Source: Anodontia alba (Eukaryota > Mollusca > Bivalvia > Lucinida > Lucinidae). From it: a DNA stretch of 64,000 bases. Within the stretch, counting starts at the first letter, position 1. Each line of letters starts with the position of its first letter. Location of the stretch: the NCBI GenBank assembly GCA_964016985.1, contig OZ024835.1, forward strand, positions 68,402,812 through 68,466,811, written 5' to 3'. Shown one piece after another: positions 34,858 through 46,084 of this stretch. The position numbers and the translations under genes are program-made. A model generated the notes under the pieces. It was not told the origin of the DNA, did not search any database, and saw only the letters and a program-made list of their open reading frames with translations.

Positions 34858-35901
34858 ATGACTGAGCATTATGGAGACATCAGTAATGACAGTATTTGCT
34901 GCAATGTAAGTGAGTATTATGACAATGCAACTGACAGTAATCATACAGATTCAACGATAGACGGAGATAAAGAATTTTTTGGCGATCCTGTCCAGGTTGC
35001 GTTTTTTCTTATTGCTATATTGGCATTGCTGGCAAATATTATGTCAATTGCTGCAACATTACACATCCCGCACAGTCTAAATCTGCATTTGAAACTCGTT
35101 ATAAGTCTCGCAGCATCAGACATCTGCGCCAGCGCAAGCTTAATTACGATTATGCTTTTTGATATTATTCCTAGACGGAGTATCTGTATCAGTCATTTGG
35201 CATCTACACTGTACAATTGTGCAGTATCTACTTCGTTGATGAATCTCCTGGCTATGGCAATAGATCACTACATAGCAATAGTGAAACCATTACATTATGC
35301 TCAAATAATATCTTCGTTTCGCCAAAAGTCAGTGTTGCTCTTGCTTTGGATTGTTGGTGTACTGATAGGAATACGGGCTGTAATTGTTGCCCTAATAACG
35401 CATAGACTCGCCAATGAAACGCATGCTCTGTGTGACGAAATATTTCGTATACACGACGTAGCTATACATAATGCCGTAGCTAGCGTCCTTTATTTACTTG
35501 CTTTGTTGGAATTATGTGTGCTGATATATTTGTATTTACGTATATACGTCGCCATTAGGAAATTTCAAGACAGGTGTCACACGCGTCAGCATGACAACAC
35601 ACACAATTCAAAAGCAATAATTACCTCGTTGTTTATAGTCGGAACTTTTTTCATTTGTTGGATTCCACTTAGTGCTTATCGTCTAACAAATATTGTTTTG
35701 TATTACATTGACATAGAAATATTGTTAGAATTTAGGGAATCATCTCGTTTAGAGCATTTACAATGGGTTCTATTAATGCTCTGGCATTTTAACTCATTAT
35801 GTGATCCATTTATTTATGCTTTACGTCTTCAGAGCATTCAACAGGGCTACAGACGTTTGTTTGGAAAACTGTGTAATTATCAGCAATCGAGAAACTCATA
35901 G
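34858..35901 (+). CDS. Orphan rhodopsin-class GPCR, copy 1 (intronless)
   Basis: A 347-residue seven-helix receptor. The N-terminus has three N-glycosylation sequons (NVS 16, NAT 23, NHT 28). TM1 contains LLAN (Asn 60), TM2 LAASD (Asp 88), and Cys 110 and Cys 192 can form the TM3-ECL2 disulfide. The DRY motif reads DHY (136-138). TM4 has Trp 164, TM6 CWIP (267-270), and TM7 has DPFIY (316-320) instead of NPxxY. The start at 34858 is chosen because copy 2 has the same in-frame ATG and an equal length. An upstream in-frame ATG at 34831 would add nine residues but is not conserved. It acts at the plasma membrane, coupling an unknown ligand to G proteins. The subfamily is not identified. Confidence 0.9.
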   Translation: MTEHYGDISNDSICCNVSEYYDNATDSNHTDSTIDGDKEFFGDPVQVAFFLIAILALLANIMSIAATLHIPHSLNLHLKLVISLAASDICASASLITIMLFDIIPRRSICISHLASTLYNCAVSTSLMNLLAMAIDHYIAIVKPLHYAQIISSFRQKSVLLLLWIVGVLIGIRAVIVALITHRLANETHALCDEIFRIHDVAIHNAVASVLYLLALLELCVLIYLYLRIYVAIRKFQDRCHTRQHDNTHNSKAIITSLFIVGTFFICWIPLSAYRLTNIVLYYIDIEILLEFRESSRLEHLQWVLLMLWHFNSLCDPFIYALRLQSIQQGYRRLFGKLCNYQQSRNS

Positions 35902-36225
35902 ATGCAACTGTGTCGCAAAATAAGACTAATATCATTTTACTCTGACCTCATCTTGGCGAGAAATCTGACCAAAAATTGGCGCGAAGAGGGAACAGAAGAA
36001 AATATATGACATACAATATGACAAGATTTTCGTTGCTGACGTCCTCTATATAACATTGATCTGCCGCATTTAGACAGATTGAATCCTTACCATATTAATA
36101 TTAAATTTCGAACAAAACTATATATGAACATTTCCAGGAAATGCCCGTCACGAAGCACAATCTTCCGGAGAAGCAGGCGGATGCGCAGGCTGATTTGAGT
36201 CTTCGTTGATGCAGCCAAAGGTACG

Positions 36226-36299
36226 TTTTCCTCTTGGTGTCTGGGAAGGACTGCGGTTTGTGATTGTGGCACTCCCTGGAGTTTTCTCTTATCTTTTTC
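36226..36299 (+). mobile_element. Short RT-family 3' fragment
   Basis: Only the last ~75 bp of the RT 3' region are present (TTCCTCTTGGTGTCTGGG to CTCTTATC plus a T-run). It is one of the shortest copies, consistent with strong 5' truncation. Confidence 0.75.
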
Positions 36300-36331
36300 T
36301 GACGTTGGAGCTCATACGTCCCATAGGATGT

Positions 36332-36600
36332 CATTACGAAAACACGACTGTTCAAATTTACTGAAAATTTTACCACCAAAAATGAAAAAAAAAAAAAATC
36401 GGATAAAAATTCTAATACTCTTCCTATGTCTGTTTAAAACATAGATTGTGGGTAATTGTAAGAACCGCCTTGGTGAGGCGGTTCTTACGAGTACCCACAA
36501 TCTATGGTTTTAAGCAGAAACAAGAAAAATAATGTATACCCCTGAAAACCCCAGTTTTACAATATAAAAGTGCGGTTAAGGGGGTAAGCATTATATAGAC
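36332..36600. mobile_element. CAT...ATG foldback element, copy 2
   Basis: Left end CATTACGAAAACACG, with a central hairpin whose tip is GTAAGAACCGCCTTGGTGAGGCGGTTCTTAC-like (both arms changed in step). The right arm is constant but the right terminus is degraded (ATTATATAGAC). It lies between the two GPCR duplication units. Confidence 0.8.
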
Positions 36601-36824
36601 AGACAACGCATGGGCAGTCTGATCGGGGTCTTCCTTGAAAGTTAATGCGACGAGAAATTTGTTTCTTATAGCAAGGTAAAAATTGGCCATGCTATGAAAA
36701 ACGTGTCTATGGCCATATGCGACAGCGAAGGTTCAGATCAGCCTGCGCAATCTGATCCGCGCAATCTGATCAGGCTTTTACTGTACCCTAACAGAATCAG
36801 TGAATACTAAAGAAAGTTTGAACG

Positions 36825-37102
36825 CATCACGAAAACATGCCTATATAATTTTGACCCCCTTAAACCCCACTTTTATATAGTAAAACTGGGGTTTACAGGG
36901 GTATACATTATTTTTCTTATTTCTGCTCAAAAACATAGATTGTGGGTACGCATTAGAACCGCCTCGGCGAGGCGGTTCTAACGCGTACCCACAATCTATG
37001 TTTTGAGCAGAAATATGAAAAATATCAGAATTTTTATCTGAAAACTTTCAGTTTTTGGTGGTGAAATTTTCAATATATTTGAATAGGCATGTTTTCGTAA
37101 TG
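36825..37102. mobile_element. CAT...ATG foldback element, copy 3, inserted in GPCR duplication unit 2
   Basis: A complete element in opposite orientation (CATCACGAAAACATGCC to GGCATGTTTTCGTAATG). Its hairpin tip GCATTAGAACCGCCTC / GAGGCGGTTCTAACGC is perfect. The equivalent place in duplication unit 1 (GTTTGAACGGAGAGC near 33962) is empty, so it inserted after the duplication, with no clear target duplication. Confidence 0.9.
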
Positions 37103-37967
37103 GGAGGGCAAAATGCCTGGATGATACTTTACGTATGCGCAGGCTGATCCGAATCTGCACATTATGTGCAAATTAGAAGGCACTTTTTCGCCTGACAAGC
37201 TCCATATAACCTTAGTAATATCAAACGGTACGCAATTGGTTCGATTAATCCCAGTCATAATTATCAAAGCAAATCAGCTGCATGTTCTTGATAATATAGA
37301 TAAAAATATGAAAGCAATTAAAGGAGTGGCAAACAACAAAGGATTTCATAGTTGTGAACATTTACAATTTTGTTATTTATTTTGACAGAACGAATAATCA
37401 ATTTTAAATTCTTCAAGTTAGCTAAGTGAGAGACAGTTAAGGCTAAACAAACAAGAATGAACAATCTCCCGTCGCGCATGGTGAAACAGTGATTTCCATT
37501 CTGGAATTGTAATTCAGAATCAATCTTATAACGGACTGAGTTCAACCTCTTAAGCTTAGGTTTTTGGCCCTGCTATTAGTCCTCGTCTTGTTGGTGATGC
37601 AATTTATGAGTAACGCTAGGCATGATAGGGATTTCTTATTTTTCCCAGTAAAAGACTTAAAACTTTCATGCAAATGAGCCAACTTGTATGAAAGTCAAAT
37701 TATGCTTTCTGGGAAGTAAGAATAATATTATTAATTTATCGTCTGCCGAACTTGCTCATAGGATGGTAGAGGATAACAGTCTTGCATTGTTTTATATGAC
37801 ATGGTGATAAATGAACAGAAAAATCGGATCAGAAAGCTTATTTTATTAAACATTAGAAATATTCATTTGACATATACCACTTTTGAATGCCAAAGTGAAC
37901 TTACCTCTAAAATTCAGAGACAATATTCATTGTGGGACTGGAATGGAATACTGACAATATACTGAAA

Positions 37968-39011
37968 ATGACTGAGAATAATAGAGACATTAGTAATGAC
38001 AGTATTTGCTGCAATGTAAGTGAGCATTATAATAATGCAACTGACAATATCCATACAGATCCAATGATAGACGGATATAAACTATTCTTTGGCAATCCTT
38101 TCCTGGTTACTTTTCTTGTTATTGATGTCTTAGCATTGCTGGCAAACATTTTGTCAATTGCTGCAACAATACACGTACCACATAGCCTAAATCTACATTT
38201 AAAACTCGTCGTAAGTCTTGCAGTATCAGACATCTGCGTCAGCGTAAGCTTTTTTACGCTCATGCTTAATTATATAATTCCTGGATGGAATGCGTGTGTC
38301 CTCCATTTGTCTAATATATTGACCCAGTGTGCTGTATCAACTAGGTTGATGAATCTTCTGGCTATGGCAATAGATCACTACATAGCTGTAGTGAAACCAT
38401 TACATCATGCTCAAATAATATCTTCGTTTCGCCACAAGTCAGTGTTGCTCTTGCTTTGGATTGTTGGTGTATTGATAGGAATACGGGCTGTAATTGTTGC
38501 CCTAATAACGCATAGACTCGTCAATGAAACACATGCTCTATGTGACGAGATATTTCACATACACAACATAGCTATAAGTAATGCCGTAGCTAGTGTCCCA
38601 TATGTACTTGTTTTGTTGGAATTATGTGTGCTGATATATTTGTATTTATGTATATTCGCTGCCATTAGGAAATTTCAAGACAGGTGTCAAACGCGTCAGC
38701 ATGACAACACACACTATTCAAAAGCGATAATTACCACGATGATTATAGTCGGAACTTTTTTCATTTGTTGGGTACCGCTTAGTGTTTATCGTCTAACACG
38801 TATTGTTTTGTATTACATTGACATAGAAAGATTGTTAGAATTGAGCAAATCAGCCTATTTGCGGTATTTAGACAGGATTCTATTAATGTTCTGGCATTTT
38901 AACTCATTATGTGATCCAATTATTTATGCTTTACGTCTTCAGGACGTTCGACAGGGCTACAGAGGTTTGTTTAGAAAACTGTGTAATCATCAGCAATCGA
39001 GAAACTCATAG
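37968..39011 (+). CDS. Orphan rhodopsin-class GPCR, copy 2 (intronless)
   Basis: A 347-residue paralogue of the receptor at 34858, with the same landmarks: NVS/NAT sequons, LLAN in TM1, LAVSD in TM2, DHY after TM3, CWVP in TM6 and DPIIY in TM7. The region from TM3 to TM6 is almost identical to copy 1 (for example WIVGVLIGIRAVIVALITHR), whereas TM1-ECL1 and TM7-proximal loops differ more. An upstream ATG near 37943 is out of frame and opens a three-codon uORF. Ligand unknown. Both copies are intact, so both may function. Confidence 0.9.
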   Translation: MTENNRDISNDSICCNVSEHYNNATDNIHTDPMIDGYKLFFGNPFLVTFLVIDVLALLANILSIAATIHVPHSLNLHLKLVVSLAVSDICVSVSFFTLMLNYIIPGWNACVLHLSNILTQCAVSTRLMNLLAMAIDHYIAVVKPLHHAQIISSFRHKSVLLLLWIVGVLIGIRAVIVALITHRLVNETHALCDEIFHIHNIAISNAVASVPYVLVLLELCVLIYLYLCIFAAIRKFQDRCQTRQHDNTHYSKAIITTMIIVGTFFICWVPLSVYRLTRIVLYYIDIERLLELSKSAYLRYLDRILLMFWHFNSLCDPIIYALRLQDVRQGYRGLFRKLCNHQQSRNS

Positions 39012-39199
39012 ATCCAACTGTGCCGCAAAATAATAAACGTACCTTCTGACATATGTGACTGTAGTATTTGATTAGACCTCTGGTATCATTTTTATTCTGA
39101 CCTCATCTTGGCGAGAAATCAGACCAAATGTTTGGCGCGAAGCGGGAGCAGAAGAGAATATACGACATACAATATGACAAGATTTGCGTGGCTGACGTA

Positions 39200-39587
39200 C
39201 CCAGGGTGAGAGAGCTAATCTTAGTGCTTTTCGTATGTTTGATCGATTTGTGCTTGTTTGGATTTGTCGGTTTCCTCTGCCTCTTGATGACTGGGAAGGG
39301 CTGCGGTTTGTGATTGTGGCACTCCCTCGACTTTTCTCTTACCTTTTTTTATTCTATGAGGCAATTTGTTTTAAGTCTTGCCTTGTGTTATTTTGTTCTT
39401 GTGTTTTCAGTTTTTTTAGCATTGCTATTACCTCGCTTGGGGAAGAAAGAGCTAATCTTAGTGCTTTTTGTACATTTGTTCGATTTGCGCTTGTTTGGTT
39501 TTGTCTGTTTCATCGTCCTCTTGGTGTCTGGGAAGGACTGCGACTTGTGATTGTGACACCCCTTGGACTTTTCTCTTACCTTTTTTT
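39200..39587 (+). mobile_element. Two RT-family 3' copies head to tail
   Basis: The first copy (39200-39350) lacks an internal segment (CCAGGGTGA joined to GAGAGCTAATC) and ends CTCTTACC plus T-run. The second (39351-39587) starts at once with ATTCTATGAGGC and ends the same way. The direct abutment suggests insertion of one at the other's 3' end or a tandem integration. Confidence 0.8.
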
Positions 39588-39805
39588 GAAGACTAAGAAA
39601 ATTGTGGACTGTGTGCTTATAAGGGTATCTGTGGTAATTGGTAATTCATTTGTGACTATGAAATGTACCCAGTGTAAAACTGTACAATGGTTGGTAGCTA
39701 AAGCTGACTGGCCATACTAATTTCACAATTAAACACACCAAATACAGTGGACGTCTGACTTTAAAACGTCACTATTAGTTTAAAACAATATATTCTGAAG
39801 AACTT

Positions 39806-39966
39806 ACCTCGCTTGGGGAAGAGAGAGAGCTAATCTTAGTGCTTTTCGTACGTTTGTTTGATTTGTGCTTGTTTGGATTTGTCGGTTTTCTCTTCCTCTT
39901 GGGGTCTGGGAAGGGCTGCGGTTTGTGATTATGGCACTTCCTGGACTTTTCTCTTACATTTTTTTT
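39806..39966 (+). mobile_element. RT-family 3' fragment
   Basis: Starts CCTCGCTTGGGGAAGAGAG and ends CTCTTACATTTTTTTT, the family 3' terminus. 5' truncated at about 160 bp from the end. Confidence 0.8.
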
Positions 39967-40019
39967 ACCTGACATGTAATGCTTATGCAATTATTATACA
40001 ATTATTGACTACTGATGCT

Positions 40020-40095
40020 ATGTCGACCAGAGAATTCCAATATTGACCTCGGCCTCAAAACCGAGGTCAATACTGGTATTCTCTGGTCGATATCA
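40020..40095. repeat. Hairpin with GACCTCGG arms
   Basis: Arms GTCGACCAGAGAATTCCA and the inverted ATACTGGTATTCTCTGGTCG enclose TTGACCTCGG / CCGAGGTCAA with an eight-base loop. Partial tandem copies of the right arm follow up to about 40195. The frame through it (40043-40393) is probably not coding. Confidence 0.7.
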
Positions 40096-40469
40096 CATCA
40101 TGTCCAATGACTCCAAGGTCAATATTGGTATTCTTTGGTCGATATTACATTATGTGCAATGGCTTCGAGGTCAAAAGTGGTACATCGATATTACATCATT
40201 TAGAAAGGATTCTATTCACGATATCTTTGGCGATGGCCGTCCGAGTTCGACAGAATGGCTTTTTTCTGAGTTGAGTGCATCTATTTTGTACGAGAAAACT
40301 AATACATTATCAATGGAGGGAGGAAGAAAACTTTTCCAGATAAGGTCTTTTCAAAAGTTCGTTCCCGCTCGTAGTTCAGTTGTGCAATCTTAAAATGTCT
40401 TCTCATACCCACTTCAGTTTTCCATAGCACTGTATAAGGTGTTTTTCTCGACCAAAAAGTATTGATAGT

Positions 40470-40580
40470 TTTTATATCTCCAAAAAAGCATATGCTGTGG
40501 GTTACTACTAGAAGCGCCTCACAGATGCGCTTCTAATGAATACCCACAATATAAGTTGTATTGAGAAATAAGAAACATAC
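40470..40580. repeat. Hairpin element with TAGAAGCGCCTC tip
   Basis: Imperfect arms around AGCATATGCTGTGGGTTAC and GAATACCCACAATATAAG, tip CTAGAAGCGCCTC / GCGCTTCTAATG. Related in layout to the hairpins at 45300 and 49056, which share ATATGTTGTGG-type stems. Confidence 0.7.
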
Positions 40581-41528
40581 TTGACTGACAAATCCTTCTA
40601 TCTGGTTTCTGGTTTTCTTTATAATTTTGGCCCGTTAGGAATATGTGATATTTGCAGCCCTGCATTTTAACAAAGAAGTGGCCTACAGATGCATCGGAGA
40701 TTACATACTGGAGAAGACCTCTATAAATGTGATACTTGTGGCAAGACTTTCACATAAAATAGCAGTTTACTGAGGCTTGTAACAGTACATACTGGAGGAA
40801 AAGCCTATAATTTGATACTTGTGGCAAGACTGTCACATGCAGTAGCAGTTTACAGAGACATGTAACGATACATACAGGAGAAAACCCCTCTAAATGTGAT
40901 ATTCACATGCAGAGACATGTAAAGATACATACTGGAGAAAACCACTATAAATAGACTTCCATATGCAGTAGCAATTTACAGAGACATGTAAAGATACATA
41001 CTGCAGAAAACCCCTCTAAATGTGATACTCACATGCAGAGACATGTAAAAGATACATACTGGAGAAAACCACTATGAATAAACTTCCACATGCAGTAGCA
41101 GTTTACAGAGACTTGTAACGATACATACTGGAGAAAAAGCCCTATAAATGTGATACTTGTGGCAAGACTTTCAAATGGCGTAGCAGTTTACAGATTTCAT
41201 TTCCTTTGAGATCATTAGACTCATTGTGGTTTATTTGAAAATGGGCTTCATGTATATGATAGAAGGCGTAAGCAGTGTTGCAAACTTCATTACTGTTTAT
41301 GAACAGTCTCGATTAAACCGAGACTTCCATTTTGTAATCTGTAATGTGTTCTTTGTTTCCAAAAGCAATCTTTTTGATGTTTATTTTACTATACTGCAGC
41401 TGGTGTCAGTGCCGTGTGTCGACGGTAGAACGTCCCCCCGTACTTCACCATAGTGCAGAATATATTTCATATCATTTGGGATCGTTGGGCTTATTGTGGT
41501 AAATTTGAAAATGGAGTACTGCTCATGT

Positions 41529-41807
41529 CATTACGAAAACATGCCTATTCAATTATGCTGAAAATTTTACCACCAAAACTATGAAAATTTACAGATAAAA
41601 ATTATGATAATTTTCATATTTCTGCTCAAAACATAGATTGTGAGTACTCGTTAGAACAGCCTCGACGAGGCGGTTCTAACGAGTACCCACAATCTATGTT
41701 TTTGAGCACAAATAAGAAAAATAATGTATACCCCTATAAACCCCAGTTTTACCATGTAAAAGTGGGGTTTAAGGGGGTCAAAATTATATAGGCATGTTTT
41801 CGTGATG
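41529..41807. mobile_element. CAT...ATG foldback element, copy 4
   Basis: Complete: CATTACGAAAACATGCC to GGCATGTTTTCGTGATG, with central hairpin tip GTTAGAACAGCCTCGACG / GAGGCGGTTCTAAC. It lies within DNA interrupting the zinc-finger array. Confidence 0.9.
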
Positions 41808-41834
41808 TTATACGCTAGAGGGTGTAAGCAGTGT

Positions 41835-42143
41835 TTGGTTTGCTCTACCGACCGTTCTAAGGCGGTGGTCCCGGTGTTAGTCTTACTCTTTGTTGCTTTG
41901 TGGTTTATTCTACGAGGCGATTTGTTGTATGTCTTTCCGTGTGTCATTTTGTTCTTGTATTTTTCAGTCCTTTTAGTATTGCGATTACCTCGCTTGGGGA
42001 AGAGAGAGCTAATCTTAGTGCTTTTCGTACGTTTGTTCGGTTTGTGCTTGTTTAGATTTGTTGGTTTCCTCTTCCTCTTGGAGTCTGGGAAGGGCTGCGG
42101 TTTGTGATTGTGGCACTCCCTGGACTTTTCTCTTACCTTTTTT
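41835..42143 (+). mobile_element. RT-family 3' copy with readable empty site
   Basis: Runs from TGGTTTGCTCTACCGACCG to CTCTTACC plus T-run. The flanks GTAAGCAGTGTT and TTGCAAACCACATTAC together match an uninterrupted paralogous sequence GTAAGCAGTGTTGCAAAC at 41270-41290. The insertion added at most a 2-bp (TT) duplication. Confidence 0.85.
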
Positions 42144-42361
42144 GCAAACCACATTACTGCTTATGAACAGTCTCAATAAAACCGAGACTCCCATTTTCTT
42201 ATATGTCGTGTGTTTCCTGTTTCAAAAGGCAATCTTTTTAACGTTTATGTAAAGATACAAACTGGAGAACTGGAGAAAAGCTTTATAAATGTGATACTTG
42301 CGACAAGACTTTTACATGCAGAAGTAGTTTACAGGAACAGCTTACGATATATACTGGATAA

Positions 42362-42484
<123 letters not shown>

Positions 42485-42519
42485 TGATACTTGCAACAAG
42501 CTTTCACATGCAGTAAAAG

Positions 42520-42768
42520 TTTTGTGGTATATTCTACGGGGCGATTTGTTTTATGTCTTGCCTAGTGTTATTTTGTTCTTTTGCTTTTCAGTCCTTTTAG
42601 CATTGCGATTACTTCGCCTGGGGAAGAGAGAGCTAATCTTAGTTCTTTTCATACGTTTTTTCGATTTGTGTTTGTTTGGGTTTGTCTGTTTCCTCTTCCT
42701 CTTGTTTTCTGGGAGGAACTGCGGTTTGTGATTGTCGTAGTCCCTGGACTTTTCTCTTACCTTTTTTT
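42520..42768 (+). mobile_element. RT-family 3' copy inside a zinc-finger unit
   Basis: Flanks GTAAAAGTTT and ACAGACATGTAAAG match the uninterrupted finger unit at 42990-43018 (GTAAAAGTTTACAGACATG). The insert runs from TGTGGTATATTCTACGG to CTCTTACC plus T-run. Insertion was at TTT^ACAG. Confidence 0.85.
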
Positions 42769-43147
42769 TTACAGACATGTAAAGATACATACTGAAGAAA
42801 AGACCTATAAATGTGATACTTGCAAAAAGCTTTCACTCGCAGAAACATGTACAGAGACATGTAAAGATACATACATAATGTAATGCTTGTACTTGCGACA
42901 AGTTTTTACAGGCAGTGCAAGTTTACAGGCATATAAAGATACATACTGGAGAAAAGCCCTATAAATGTGCTACTTGCGACAAGCTTTCACATGTAGTAAA
43001 AGTTTACAGACATGTAAAGATACATACGGGAGAAAAGCACCATAAATCTGATACTTCCGAGAAGACTTTCACATACAGCAGCAGTTTACAGGGACATCTT
43101 ACGATACATACTGGAGAAAAGCCCTATAAATATGATACTTATGACCA

Positions 43148-44521
43148 GACTTTGTTCTTGTTTTGTTATGAAAAAGACTTCATGATGTCCCTTTCCGTTG
43201 AAAACCAATCCGAAATCATTGAAGCTTTTAGCTCGACTTCAAGATATTTGGATGATTTATTGAATATTGACAATACCTACTTCGATGGTTTAATCAGTCA
43301 AATTAACCACCCAGAACTTCAGTTAAATAAAGCTAACTCTTCTGATACCGAAGCCGCGTTTATGGGTTTACATCTATTGTAGATGGGTTTGTTTCCTGCA
43401 AAATTTATGATAAACGCGATGATTTTGATTTTGAGATTGTAAATTTTCCTTTCTTGGATGGTGATGTTCATCGTGCTGCATCCTACGGTGTTTATATTTC
43501 ACAATTAATTCGATTTGCCAGAGTGTCTAGTCGTGTAACTGACTTCAACACTCGTAATAAATTGCTAACTGCTAAGCTTCTTAATCAGGATTATCGCTTT
43601 CATAAACTACGTAAAGCCTTTTCTAAGTTTTATAGACGTCATTCCGATTTAGTTTCAAAATTCAATGTTGAACTAAAATCTCTTCTGCAACAAGGCCTAT
43701 CGGAACCCGAATTTTATGGTGACTTAGTGTATAAATTCCGAAAAATATATGCTTGCAATGACTTCAGTACCCAATTTCGTAAAATCATTCTTCGATATAA
43801 AAAGATTGGGTACAACATAAATGTTATACGACAGACTGCATGCATGGTTGTTAACCCAATCACGGTTAATAACTTTGCTTCCCTCTTTAATTGCACGCCG
43901 GCGGGTTAGGCCTCAGATTCTATGATGGTTCCAGCGTAAAGGCTTACTTGAAATTTAATTTTGGGTAATGTTGGTTGGTACTTGATGCTTTATCTTTGGT
44001 CGGGCCCACCGGAGTCTAACTGTTGGTTTTCTTTTGCTCCAGCATTTATTTCAGTTGTTTCGTGCTGTCGAGTCCTCATCGTTGTTTCGTCTCTGTAATT
44101 AGTTGATTTTTTGTGTTCTTGGAGATGTAGCACTGATGAGCTAGGAAGCCTTCATGCGGACTGAACAAATTATGTGTCTAACCGCGGCAGAAGTAAGGGC
44201 GAGGATTGTGGCCACGTAAAATCGATTTAAGCCCCCCCACCCCCCCCCCCCCCCCCCATTGAAATACTTTTCACTGGTTCTTCTGCCATGGTTTATTTTT
44301 GTTATAGTTCGTCTTTGAATGCGTGTGTCGCTAACTTATTTTTGTTTTGGATAGCCATTTGGCCACTTTGTGGGAAAGCAACTGTCCGTTTGGCTTTCCC
44401 CTAGTGATGTTTCCATTAGGGTCCAGTTATTTCGTGTTTGTGTTTCTTTCCCTTTGATGTCTCTGATGGGAGGTGTGGGATAATTGTATCGATTCCTGAT
44501 CATTGCCTTCCCTTCTATTCT
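43148..44521 (+). pseudogene. RT element C-terminal part inserted in zinc-finger array
   Basis: Coding starts mid-RT (FLFCYEKDFMMSL) and includes the YLDD catalytic box (SRYLDDLLNIDN). A frameshift near 43375 follows. The next frame (to 43909) gives KIYDKRDDFDFEIVNFPF, YGVYISQLIRFARV, LLQQGLSEPEFYGDLVYKFR and FASLFNCTPAG. A 3' region with a C-run near 44230-44257 ends at about 44521. It differs from the 27510-28637 copy, so a second subfamily is present. The left junction is CAGACTTT and the right junction TTCACATGC of a finger unit. Confidence 0.88.
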
Positions 44522-45299
44522 TCACATGCAGTAAGAGAAATGTTAAAATACATACTGGAGAAAAGCCTAAGTCTAACGATACATACTGCAGATAAGTCAT
44601 ATAAATGAGATACTTGCGACCAGACTTTCACATGCAGTTAACATTTACAGGGATATATAAAGACGCATACTGGAGAAAAGCCCGATAAGCTGATGATACC
44701 AGCGACCAGACGTTCACATGCATTAGAAGTTTACAGGGACATCAAACGATAGGTATTGGAGAAAAGTTGTATAAATGAGATTCTTGCAATCAGACTTTAA
44801 CATGCAGTTACCATTTACTGAGACATGTAAAGATATATGCTGGAAAAAAGCCCTATAAATGTGAAACATTTGGTCGGACTTTTTCACGCAATAGTGATTT
44901 ACGGATGCACACAAGAATACATACTGGAAGAGAGAAACTCTTCGTATGCAAGCTTTGTTAAAAGGCTTTTACATACTGTTCAACTTTACTGCAGCATCTG
45001 CGAATACGTACCGGAAAAAAGTCCTGCAAATACCATCGGACATTTGCACGCAGTAGCAGTTCACGGAGATATCTAAAACACACACTTGAGAAAAGCCTTT
45101 CAAATGCGATTTTATACAAAGTGCTGGCACACCTATGATTACATTCTGGAGAGACCCCTACATATGTAGTACTATTGGTCTAGCATTTACTTTCAGTGAT
45201 AATTTATGTAAACATTGAAAACGTCCACTGGGTAGACAGAGAACTTGTTAAGAAAAAGTATTCGCTGATGATTATGGGATTATTTTCTCTGTATCCATA

Positions 45300-45395
45300 A
45301 ACAACGTATGCTGTGTGTAATTAGAAGCGTCTCGTCGATGCACTTCTAATGAGTATCCACAACATACGTTTTTAATTAGAAATAAGAAAAATATC
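45300..45395. repeat. Hairpin element with TAGAAGCGTCTC tip
   Basis: Arms AACGTATGCTGTGTG and CACAACATACGTTTTTAATT with tip ATTAGAAGCGTCTC / CACTTCTAATGAG, followed by AGAAATAAGAAAAATATC. Imperfect, so older than the 49056 copy. Confidence 0.65.
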
Positions 45396-45399
45396 CCAA

Positions 45400-46080
45400 A
45401 ATTATTACCAACAACTCCTCCTTAAGAAGTCCTCTAGTGTGGATGTGTTGTATGAATGAGACACTTGTAGTGAACTGTAGAGTTCTAACTTGCCTTTAAT
45501 GTTTTTAATTAAAATGCCAGTTATTGAAGGTCATGCCTGAATCATTGCAGTGCTGAATACTGTTGCCTCAAGCATATTTGTCTGACTTGGGCAAGATAGT
45601 CCACACTTAGCCTTTGACCTAAACATTGCAAATCGATATGGCTGTTGAACGCAGTAATGAGCCTAATGTAATATAAGATTAACGGAACAGTTTAAGGATT
45701 TCTTGTGTCCTCTGTTCGTTTAAATTATTATACCTCATTAATATTCGTAAGCTATATTAGAAATCTCATTGGTCGAGAGCATATCACGTCCAGAGAATAT
45801 AGTTCATGTAACCCTGTTATATAACCCTCGCAAAAATATTACCATCTGACGTCATGTTGGTAAGCGCATTCCATGTGCAGTGTAATATTCAATAAGGTTG
45901 TCCTGCAATATTACCCACGCAGGTAATATTTCCCTCTGGTGACGACGTTGCTGTCAGTAGAGTTGTAGTTGTAAGAATTCAATATAATAAAACAATTGTT
46001 GCCCTTGTACGAGGGTAATATAACAACGATGTGTTCATCCTTGACAGTTAATGTTACCCTCGGGCAAGCCCTCGGGTAAT
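45400..46080. other. No recognised gene
   Basis: AT-rich sequence with repeated GGTAATATT/CGGGTAATATTAC motifs around 45830-46090 that resemble a bivalve repeat (TTACCCTCG and inverted forms). No exon is supported. Confidence 0.4.
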
Positions 46081-46084
46081 ATTA

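Noticed and set aside
40043..40393. 116-codon frame with a plausible C-terminal part (KDSIHDIFGDGRPSSTEWLF)
   Set aside because: The first third is a hairpin repeat. The remainder looks somewhat coding and could be a terminal exon after TTTAG at ~40202, but no family or partner exon was found.
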